DNA from: a virus
Strand: one strand, 5' to 3'
DNA: 64,000 nucleotides
IMG/VR virus record: IMGVR_UViG_3300009285_000883
Location: 1-64,000 of that record
Made by a program: the position numbers and the translations under genes. Positions 57,287-64,000 of this stretch are shown here, piece after piece (the stretch's first letter is position 1; each line of letters opens with the position of its first letter). The notes below the pieces were generated by a model. That model was not told the DNA's origin and did no database searches. It saw only the letters and a list, made by a program, of their open reading frames with translations.

Positions 57287-57477
57287 TACTGTGCCCTATG
57301 CTGATCTGGAACCGTTCCAACCATTCTCGCGCTGTCCACTGCCACACGCGCTGATATGCGGCCATCACCAGTCAACGCTGATGCGCGACGGCCATCACCA
57401 ACTGCATACAACGGAACTGCTGGCGCTGCAGCAGCGCTCGCACTCCAATCTAACAACATCAGCACCGCAGGCAGCAT
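57286..57477 (-). CDS. Small Ala/Gly/Asp-rich protein, 63 aa
   Basis: A hydrophobic start (MLPAVLMLLDW) followed by AVGDGRRASALTGDGRISARV, partly encoded by two copies of CGGCCATCACCA. The TAATG overlaps at both ends argue that it is translated. Unrecognised. Confidence 0.45.
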   Translation of the reverse strand: MLPAVLMLLDWSASAAAAPAVPLYAVGDGRRASALTGDGRISARVAVDSARMVGTVPDQHRAQ

Positions 57478-58640
57478 TACGCGACCTCCACGTAGGTCAC
57501 AGCCCAGATCACCGGGGTTGCCGCACCCAGATTGATCGCGAGTGCCTCGTTGACCGTGTCGGTCTGAAACCAGCCGCCTTGATTAAATGGCATCACCAAT
57601 CCAGCAGGTCCACCGACGCCATCCATGTCGAGCGTGATCTTGTTCGTGCCGTCACCCAGCAACATGTAATCAGCGTTGTACAGGTAGAGCACCACTGCTG
57701 TGGCACTGGTGGCTAACAGCGAAAGAGCCAGCACGCGAATCTTCTTGTCCGTCACCGCTGCGATGATCGTGTTGGCACCCGAGGCCGTCGCAATCCCACT
57801 GAGCCGCTTGATCGTGCAGGCCGTCGTGCCATCGTAGGCTGCACTGGTTGATGCTTGGCTGATCACACCGCCAATCGTGTTGGTGCCCGCCGAGATGCTC
57901 GTCACGTCCACGTCGCCAATGTCCACGCCGCTATTTGCCGCGAGCTTGCCAATGGCCGCAGTTCCAGCAGGCAGTGATTCACCGAACTTGATGTCGCCAA
58001 TGTACGTGGCGTCGGTGATGTTATTGGCGGGCACCATCGACAGCGAAGCAGCCATCGCCTGCATGCCCAAGTTGCCGGAGGGCAGGCTCACGATGTCAAC
58101 ATTGCCGATGTTGTTGTCGCCTGCGGGAAGTGCGTTGGTGATCGACGTGACCGCACCCACGGTCGTGACAGTGGCCAGCGTCTGTGCCGCAGCGACGTTG
58201 ATTGTGCCGATGACCTTCGTCGTCTCGGCAGCCAGAGTGGCGTCTACTGTGAGCGATCCGCCGTTGTCGTCAACGCTCACCACGCCCGTGGAGTCGGTGG
58301 CCAGCGTCACACGCACGGCTGCGGCTTCCGTCCCTGCACCAATCGGTACAGACGCACCGCCTAGTTGCGTGATGTTGAACCCGGCACCACTGATGGCATT
58401 GTCGATGAGCTGCAAAGCTGTGACAGCCGGATCGTCACTCGCAAGCGTCATACGCTGTACGCCAGCCGCTACGGCACCCGCTCCACCTACGATCTGGGTA
58501 GCGGTCCAGGCACCCTCGCTGCCGCTGATGATGAGTTGGAAAACACCCGATGCGATCGCGGTGTCACCGGAGAATGTGAGCGAGGCCCCAACAAATGTGG
58601 AGCCGCCGACCCCGGCATTGCAAACGAAGTTGTCACTCAT
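57477..58640 (-). CDS. Beta-repeat virion protein, 387 aa
   Basis: Almost entirely short strands with Gly, Thr, Ala and Asn (VTSITNALPAGDNNIGNVDIVS in part, ATSATAVVLYLYNADY). N- and C-terminal parts look globular. A decoration or fibre protein is likely. It starts one base after the stop of its upstream neighbour. Confidence 0.5.
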   Translation of the reverse strand: MSDNFVCNAGVGGSTFVGASLTFSGDTAIASGVFQLIISGSEGAWTATQIVGGAGAVAAGVQRMTLASDDPAVTALQLIDNAISGAGFNITQLGGASVPIGAGTEAAAVRVTLATDSTGVVSVDDNGGSLTVDATLAAETTKVIGTINVAAAQTLATVTTVGAVTSITNALPAGDNNIGNVDIVSLPSGNLGMQAMAASLSMVPANNITDATYIGDIKFGESLPAGTAAIGKLAANSGVDIGDVDVTSISAGTNTIGGVISQASTSAAYDGTTACTIKRLSGIATASGANTIIAAVTDKKIRVLALSLLATSATAVVLYLYNADYMLLGDGTNKITLDMDGVGGPAGLVMPFNQGGWFQTDTVNEALAINLGAATPVIWAVTYVEVA

Positions 58641-59741
58641 TTATCCACCTATGATTTTTGCGCCACCACCACCGCCTGCCGCAGTAATATTTCCGCTATC
58701 CGAGTCGAGTAGCATCGACATCCACGGAACATGCGTATTCGTCTCTGCAAATGATGGTGGCGCACCAGTTGCATCCGTCGTGTACGTCCGCTGCCATTCG
58801 CCAAGCCATAGACACGCCCGGCTATCTGCGTTGTCGTGGCACGTAGCATAACCGAGAGAGTAATAATTGGACGCATCACCCGCAGCACCTGAGTGACGGC
58901 ATGTGATTCTGTACTGCGATGACTGGTCTAAAACGCGGCTCGCCGTAAATAATGCCATTGTCTGAACGGTCGATTGGATATTCCCGACTAGCACCACCTT
59001 GCTGGTGTCGATGAGAGTCGTGCCTTTGTAAAGTCGGAACTGAACGCCGCTCCCAGGCGACCCTACGATCCTTACATTGCCACACACGCCAGCAAGAACG
59101 AACTGCCCATTAGCGGGAGTCGTGAATAGAGCGCCGTCCTCTCGGTTGCTGTAAATCGCGTACGAGGCAGAACCTGACGACGATCCCGACAGCGGCATCC
59201 CACTAAAGCCATCCGAGTACTCAAGCCGCAGTGATCCGGTGCGATATCGCACACTCGTAGCCCACGCAGTGCCGGCATCCAGCGTTTGCACGGACTTCGT
59301 TGGACCAACAGACGAATAGTGACCGGTCGCATCGCTACACACTAGAAACGTAGGGTAGTTGCTGGCTGGTGTTCCTGTCGTGTTTTTGAGCACAATCCAA
59401 TACTGCGCGCCACCCGTCAATGCGTAGCTGAGTCCAGTAAACTCGACCCAGGCCGCTCCGGTTGGGAGGGCCGTCACCGTGGAGGTGGATGCCAGTGACG
59501 TACCCGGCACACCGTTGCTATCGCTGAATATGTGGCACTCTAGGCCAGTCAGCGTCCCCGCCACAGCCGATGCGTACGCGAGCACCTTATTGAGCGTTGC
59601 GCCTCCAGGTGGCGCGAGAAACGCGATCCCCAGCCATGCGTTCGCAGAATTGAGAACGTATGACGTAGTAGACGGGTACTGAATAGCATGACTAGCAGGC
59701 CCAACCCAAATCTGATTGTGGTAGTGGTACCCGAATCCCAC
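58641..59741 (-). CDS. Beta-sandwich virion protein, 366 aa
   Basis: Three beta-rich parts, with Gly/Ser linker GSSSGSASYAIYS and an extreme C-terminal GGGGGAKIIGG run. Composition of an adhesin-like tail or fibre protein. No family recognised. No gap to the next gene. Confidence 0.5.
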   Translation of the reverse strand: MGFGYHYHNQIWVGPASHAIQYPSTTSYVLNSANAWLGIAFLAPPGGATLNKVLAYASAVAGTLTGLECHIFSDSNGVPGTSLASTSTVTALPTGAAWVEFTGLSYALTGGAQYWIVLKNTTGTPASNYPTFLVCSDATGHYSSVGPTKSVQTLDAGTAWATSVRYRTGSLRLEYSDGFSGMPLSGSSSGSASYAIYSNREDGALFTTPANGQFVLAGVCGNVRIVGSPGSGVQFRLYKGTTLIDTSKVVLVGNIQSTVQTMALFTASRVLDQSSQYRITCRHSGAAGDASNYYSLGYATCHDNADSRACLWLGEWQRTYTTDATGAPPSFAETNTHVPWMSMLLDSDSGNITAAGGGGGAKIIGG

Positions 59742-59779
59742 CTCACCCTCCCTCTCGCCCGGCGTGCCGGGGGTTCGTG

Positions 59780-60424
59780 TTATGCCGCCTTCAGTTCGTT
59801 GCGATACACTTCCACCACTGGCTGGTTCGGCGGCTCGTAGAGCACAACCGAAGCGACGTTACTTGCCAGCCATCGCGTGATTGTTCTCCAGTACGACAAC
59901 TCCAGCAGTTCGCCTTTGCCACCCATGTGATACGACACAAACGGGACGATTGGCTTAGTGTGTGCGTACCGTCTTCCACACTCTTCGGCCATCAAGTCAG
60001 CACCGAGAAGCCACGATCTCGGGTTAGGCGTGCGTGGATACAATTCCGGGCACCACACGCCGAGCATGGATACGTCTACCGCATCAGTCCACGCTCGCCA
60101 CCGTGCAATGCGTGATTCGAGCGTTGGCTTGGGAACGTCCATCGCCGCCATCGAACGCTGCACGCCCATCCACGATTCTGTTACCGGGCACCCGTAGATG
60201 CCGAGTCGCTCAGGCATGGCGAACGAGCGGACTGTTAAGTTGATTGCCTCCGGTGTCCGCCCGGGCAGTCGATGGTCCCAGCGTTCGCAATCGACGAAGA
60301 TTGGCCCGATAAGCGGAAGTCGCTCTTTGGCAGCAGCAATCTTGTCCGCGTCTGGCTCGCCATCGCTGCCGCGAATTTGCCAATTTCGAACTGACTCAGC
60401 CCCGCCCCAATGGTAAATCTTCAC
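59780..60424 (-). CDS. Hypothetical virion-region protein, 214 aa
   Basis: GTG start at 60424 overlaps the upstream stop as GTGA. Rich in Trp and Tyr (IYHWGGAES, DVSMLGVWCPELYP). Possibly a sugar-binding or hydrolase-type domain, since FVDCERWDH and GYRRY-type turns occur, but I cannot name a family. The 38-bp gap after it holds nothing notable. Confidence 0.45.
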   Translation of the reverse strand: MKIYHWGGAESVRNWQIRGSDGEPDADKIAAAKERLPLIGPIFVDCERWDHRLPGRTPEAINLTVRSFAMPERLGIYGCPVTESWMGVQRSMAAMDVPKPTLESRIARWRAWTDAVDVSMLGVWCPELYPRTPNPRSWLLGADLMAEECGRRYAHTKPIVPFVSYHMGGKGELLELSYWRTITRWLASNVASVVLYEPPNQPVVEVYRNELKAA

Positions 60425-61899
60425 TTCACCACCTTCATAATGCGGTGATCCATGCGGCCCATGAAGCGTGGCACAAACGAAAACGAGTGATCTCCAAATA
60501 CGTGTGACTGAGCGTCCCATTCAGCCAGTGTTCTGCTTGTTCCCTCGTCATTCCAGTTGCTGCCAAACGCCGTTGTTTTGGAGTAGTAGTTGTTCCCGTA
60601 GAAGTTGATCGTTTGATTTACATCAACCACCTCTACGAGATCATCCGGCACAGTCTGGCCAGGATAGATATAGACCGCGTTTCCAGCGAAGATGCAGCCC
60701 GTTGAATGGACCAGCGCATCAGACTGGACGTAGAGGAAACGCGGAGACGATGCACTGCTGATAATGTAGGTGTTGCCGGTAACGACACAATCAGCCGCAC
60801 CCTTCAAGTGATGAGCGGCCGTTCCGGTGAGGAACTCGGACACGTTGTGCGACTGAACGCCTCGCACCGTATCTTTGTGGATGTACCCAATGACAGCATA
60901 TCGGACTCGGTTGTTCCATACTTCTATGTCATCGCCATCGCGCGCCATGATTCCGTGCAGCGATGTCGGTGCGGCCGGGCCGCGCACGTCGTTGTTGTAG
61001 ATCAAGCCCGCGTCAGGGCCTGCACCGTACGTGTCGTGCCCAATACCGAGGATGATTCCCGCTGGCGAGTTGCAGCGACCCAGGTTGTCGTAGATGGCCG
61101 GAGCGGCGACGGCAGTGATGTTCGGATTGGCGATCGTGTAGAGCGAGCCGGATGCTGAGGCGTGCGTCGTCAAGTCCAGATTGCACCCGTGAATCTTCGC
61201 CGTGCCAATGTCGATCAGCAGGACACCATTGCAGTACCCGCTGTTGGTGGACGATACGATAGTCCCAGTGACTCCCGCAATGTCTGCCTCGGTGTTGGCG
61301 TGGTTGCCCTCAATAATCACGCCACCCCGGTTCGCGGCAATCGCACCCGTCATGGTCAGGTCGAGGCCATCCACAACAATCGAATCGCCGTCCGCACTGT
61401 TGTAAATGTACAGCCCAGCCCCAGTGCTGGCGCCGCCGTCCTGCATGTCGCAGTCCGTCATTCCAAGCAGAGCGCCGCTGACCGAGTAGATGCCGAAGAC
61501 AGCAAACTTGATTCCAACTCTCGTGAGCGTTATCTGCCCAGCCTTGAATGTGCTGTCGATCCGCAGCGCGGCGGATGTTGAGGCTAGGCCATTAAAGATC
61601 ACATCCGTCGCGGTCAGTGTTTTACCGGCCGCCCAAGTGATGCCAGAGGCACCGGCACCAGCTGCCAGCAGCGTGATTGTGGGTCGCCCGCTGGCGGTCG
61701 GATCTTTGAGGATGGTGATATTGTTGTCGATGTCGAATCGAGCATTGCATACTACGTCACCGTTGACGTAGACGGTATCGTCGCCGGACCACGTAAAACC
61801 TGCCCCGTTCACCGGGTTGAGCGAGGCCCACGGGGTGCCTTCCGAGCCATCGCCCGTCGTGTCATTGCCCGTTGCCGCATTCACATAGTACGTCGCCAT
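60421..61899 (-). CDS. Right-handed beta-helix tail spike-like protein, 492 aa
   Basis: Begins MATYYVNAATGNDTTGDGSEGTPWASL, the common start of pectate-lyase-like beta-helix proteins (YYV.. TGxD..GDG.xxxPW; only the pattern is meant). Repeating strand-turn units follow with Asn ladders (DCDMQDGGAS, NNDVRGPAAP). It probably binds or degrades surface polysaccharide. No clear catalytic set is visible. Confidence 0.65.
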   Translation of the reverse strand: MATYYVNAATGNDTTGDGSEGTPWASLNPVNGAGFTWSGDDTVYVNGDVVCNARFDIDNNITILKDPTASGRPTITLLAAGAGASGITWAAGKTLTATDVIFNGLASTSAALRIDSTFKAGQITLTRVGIKFAVFGIYSVSGALLGMTDCDMQDGGASTGAGLYIYNSADGDSIVVDGLDLTMTGAIAANRGGVIIEGNHANTEADIAGVTGTIVSSTNSGYCNGVLLIDIGTAKIHGCNLDLTTHASASGSLYTIANPNITAVAAPAIYDNLGRCNSPAGIILGIGHDTYGAGPDAGLIYNNDVRGPAAPTSLHGIMARDGDDIEVWNNRVRYAVIGYIHKDTVRGVQSHNVSEFLTGTAAHHLKGAADCVVTGNTYIISSASSPRFLYVQSDALVHSTGCIFAGNAVYIYPGQTVPDDLVEVVDVNQTINFYGNNYYSKTTAFGSNWNDEGTSRTLAEWDAQSHVFGDHSFSFVPRFMGRMDHRIMKVVK

Positions 61900-61903
61900 G
61901 AAA

Positions 61904-62134
61904 CTACGCCTCCCCGCTCCGCTTTAGCCACTCAAGCATCATGCCCAAGTCGCCGTTTTCCAACTTGTTAATTAGCCGAGCCGTCGCCCACTCCTCAAAC
62001 AGTGGCAGCAGGTCCTCCTCACCCAGGTCAACTTTTTCGCCACTGGGTGTCTCGACTTTGATCCATAGGCTGCCGCCTCCTCGCGTCCAGATGTAGCCAC
62101 GGCCGTCGCTTAGTGTTTGCCGACTGAACCCCAT
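61904..62134 (-). CDS. Hypothetical protein, 76 aa
   Basis: Small acidic protein with a beta start (GRGYIWTRGGGSLWIKVE in part) and a helical end. GGGGAGG lies upstream in the right place. Unrecognised. Confidence 0.5.
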   Translation of the reverse strand: MGFSRQTLSDGRGYIWTRGGGSLWIKVETPSGEKVDLGEEDLLPLFEEWATARLINKLENGDLGMMLEWLKRSGEA

Positions 62135-62137
62135 GTC

Positions 62138-62308
62138 TCACGCCTCCCCGATGATGCGTTCGATCGAATCACGATTTCCATCGATATGCTTTAAACAGTC
62201 ACCGCACAAGCATTCTGTAAGAAGATCCATAACCTGATGCACTTGCGACTCATTCAGTCGCATTGCACGTAGCTTTCTTTCAAGCAGTGTTACTGCATCT
62301 TCTTTCAT
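62138..62308 (-). CDS. Hypothetical protein with CLCGDC motif, 56 aa
   Basis: The ORF runs from ATG at 62308 to TGA at 62138: a helical start (MKEDAVTLLERKLRAMRLN), then CLCGDCLKH, which could bind zinc with H, and a helical end. It fills the gap between neighbours and encodes the next gene's ribosome site in its last codons. Confidence 0.55.
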   Translation of the reverse strand: MKEDAVTLLERKLRAMRLNESQVHQVMDLLTECLCGDCLKHIDGNRDSIERIIGEA

Positions 62309-62315
62309 GTGTTTA

Positions 62316-62627
62316 TTACCCTGCTCGATTCAACGCCACTTCCGTTTCGGTGCCAACCAGCTTGATCCATTTGATGCTGTGAATAGGCGGCAAGTCAAAC
62401 AGACCTGCGGCAGCAGCCACGATCGACTTCTCAACACCGTCCACGTCGTAGCACTGTACGAACGTGCGGTTCCGTGGGTCCTCGTAATTGCACCCGTAGA
62501 CGTTGATCGTCAGCGCGCCCGGAACCTGCACCGAAGCGCCTGCCCAGACACTTGCTTCCAGAACCACCGCGTCGGCCTCGGCATCCACAATGTATAGATC
62601 CGGTGTCGACTCACGCGTTATCTTCAT
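62316..62627 (-). CDS. Hypothetical protein, 103 aa
   Basis: Beta-rich small protein (LYIVDAEADAVVLEASVWAG in part). The ATG at 62627 or a GTG at 62633 starts it; both have weak sites. It may be a virion decoration or neck accessory. Confidence 0.5.
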   Translation of the reverse strand: MKITRESTPDLYIVDAEADAVVLEASVWAGASVQVPGALTINVYGCNYEDPRNRTFVQCYDVDGVEKSIVAAAAGLFDLPPIHSIKWIKLVGTETEVALNRAG

Positions 62628-62639
62628 CGCCACTTCTCG

Positions 62640-63320
62640 CTATTTGGTAGGTCCGAATTTGTCGACAGCCATGTCTCGCAGTTCCTTCCGTGATCGAGTC
62701 TTGAGTGACGGGTCTTGTCGCACCATGTTCGCCACGGAGGCGTTCACAAGGTCATTCGCGAGCGGGACGGTTTGCTCCCACGGATCGCGATCGGGTTGAC
62801 GTGCTTCAACTTCGACAGCGCCGTTACACGCTGTCCCGCGACTTTCGCAGAGACGCTTGATGTACCCGCGTCCCATCGCTCGCGTGACGAATGCCTCGGG
62901 ATCTCCCTTGAACCGTGCGAGTCCAGAGTGATACACCGCATCCGGCGAGGGCGTGAACCCATGTCGCTTGGCACCGGCAACTACCGACTTCAATTCGGTC
63001 GGTGACATTTGATCGGCCAGTCTCGGCATCCCTGCGAAGAACACGTCATCCGTCATGCACTGCGGGGGCCGCTGCATGGCCACCATCTCAGCGAACCGAT
63101 GCGTCTGTCCACTCCTGCGCGCGAGCATGTAAACGGCCCCGCGCGTCGTTCCGAATGAGGTCAGCGCTTCGGCGGTGCGTGTGATCTCCATGCCTGCCGC
63201 GTCGGGAAACTCCTCGGTGATGTCCTCGGCGGTTGGGGGAGCGCACACGAGGTCAGCGTTGCCACGCCACTCGGGATGCTCCTCAAACCATTTGGTAAGT
63301 CGTACGTCCATTGCCATCAT
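62640..63320 (-). CDS. Hypothetical protein next to the portal gene, 226 aa
   Basis: Mixed alpha/beta, with CAPPTAEDITEEFPDA and MSPTELKSVVAGAKRHGF segments. The start overlaps the portal stop by 4 bp. Genes of this size next to portals can be internal peptidases or accessory proteins, but no motif supports that here. Confidence 0.45.
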   Translation of the reverse strand: MMAMDVRLTKWFEEHPEWRGNADLVCAPPTAEDITEEFPDAAGMEITRTAEALTSFGTTRGAVYMLARRSGQTHRFAEMVAMQRPPQCMTDDVFFAGMPRLADQMSPTELKSVVAGAKRHGFTPSPDAVYHSGLARFKGDPEAFVTRAMGRGYIKRLCESRGTACNGAVEVEARQPDRDPWEQTVPLANDLVNASVANMVRQDPSLKTRSRKELRDMAVDKFGPTK

Positions 63321-64000
63321 GCCTTACGGGGTGTTGGTTTCGCTGTTGGCTTCGGCTTAGCCTTGGCTTGTGCTTGTGCCAACTTCATTTTGAGCTGACC
63401 CATTTGCGCCTGTTGAGTCATATCGAGCTGGAACTTTTGGCGATCTTGAACTAAATTCATCACGTGAGCGGCTTGGTCCTGTGCCATTCCTGCGGCTGCC
63501 GCCTCGGCATCCATGTCCATCTGTTGTTGCTTGGTCGACAACTCAAGCGATGACTGAGCCTGTCGCGCCTGCAAATCCATTTGTTTGGCCTGCATGTCGA
63601 TCTGCTTGCCTTGAAGATCTGCCTGGATCTTCTGCATCTCCATCTGCATCTTCTGCTGTTCCATCTCCTGAGCCGCTTGGTCTCCCTCAATGGGTTCCAG
63701 CATGGCTCCATCCAGATCGTCATCATGCAGCGTGGCCCATTTCTTCACGAGGTAGTTGTAGGCAGAGTAATTGCCTGTCTGTTGACCGTACTCCTGAGAA
63801 ATCGGAGCGAAGTATTGCATCACCTGTTGGAAATTGGCGATGTCCCGATCGCGGTTCGGTCGGCGGATGCTCGACGCTTCGATCGTGTACTGCATCTGCC
63901 GCACGACACGCTCCACGTCGGTGGACATGATGTGCCGTTCCCAGAGGTAACGTCCGACTGGGCCGATCAAGCCTTCGACGCTCTCGCCATCCACAAACCA
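63317..64000 (-). CDS. Portal protein, C-terminal part (cut by window edge)
   Basis: The minus frame is open from the right edge to the TGA at 63317. It reads VRQMQYTIEASSIRRPNRDRDIANFQQVMQYF (in parts) and a KKWATLHDDD segment, then a long Gln/Met/Lys coiled coil (about 130 residues) and an Ala/Lys/Pro tail. This is the C-terminal layout of many tailed-phage portals. The start lies outside the window. Confidence 0.7.
   Translation of the reverse strand, partial: WFVDGESVEGLIGPVGRYLWERHIMSTDVERVVRQMQYTIEASSIRRPNRDRDIANFQQVMQYFAPISQEYGQQTGNYSAYNYLVKKWATLHDDDLDGAMLEPIEGDQAAQEMEQQKMQMEMQKIQADLQGKQIDMQAKQMDLQARQAQSSLELSTKQQQMDMDAEAAAAGMAQDQAAHVMNLVQDRQKFQLDMTQQAQMGQLKMKLAQAQAKAKPKPTAKPTPRKA

Overview
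The window looks like most of the genome, or a large slice, of a tailed double-stranded DNA phage (or prophage) of moderately high GC. Both edges cut structural genes: the major capsid protein at the left edge and the portal protein at the right. The host is probably a planctomycete. The clues are a DUF1580-like small protein, a family I know almost only from planctomycetes, beside a serine recombinase, and small exported CPGG-C-type proteins in the late region. The recombinase with an excisionase-like partner and an XRE repressor suggests a temperate life style. I see no tRNA, terminase or DNA polymerase in the window.

Layout. 1-2.4 kb (minus): capsid and scaffold. 2.5-3.7 kb (plus): recombinase island, closed by a bidirectional terminator. 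3.8-7.2 kb (minus): small unknown genes. 7.2-9.1 kb: a long, mostly non-coding control region with iteron-like and dyad sequences. 9.1-19.5 kb (plus): small genes and a DUF6744-like / MoxR AAA / metallopeptidase-VWA cassette. Each plus gene has a similar leader (often a hairpin with a TGCTTG-type loop, then GGAGACT a few bases before ATG), and one leader contains a complete hammerhead ribozyme. 19.6-25.8 kb (minus): tightly overlapping small genes, many coiled-coil or zinc-ribbon, joined by a recurring gene-junction sequence. 25.8-37.8 kb (minus): replication and recombination genes (RusA-like resolvase, DnaB helicase, replisome-organiser-like protein, SbcC-like ATPase, an IS110-C-terminal-like protein, a probable recombination protein, a YqaJ-type nuclease) and csrA. 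38.1-38.5 kb: XRE repressor with its own promoter. 38.5-64 kb (minus): lysis or accessory genes (holin-like and exported proteins, papain-like peptidase), large internal virion proteins, tail, fibre and beta-helix proteins, tail tube, adaptor and portal.

The most unusual feature is a set of degenerate 37-bp bipartite repeats that fill three intergenic gaps between 31.16 and 34.23 kb. Each unit is G-N-TTC-NN-TC, eight free bases, TGGCTGCG-N-TC, nine free bases. There are about 32 units. The spacers differ in every unit but their lengths are almost fixed. The arrays flank a protein that resembles only the C-terminal domain of IS110 transposases. I know of no described element with this architecture. 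Next in interest are the hammerhead ribozyme with the leader family on the plus strand, the MoxR-VWA cassette, and a phage-borne CsrA beside a gene whose ribosome binding site is in a hairpin.
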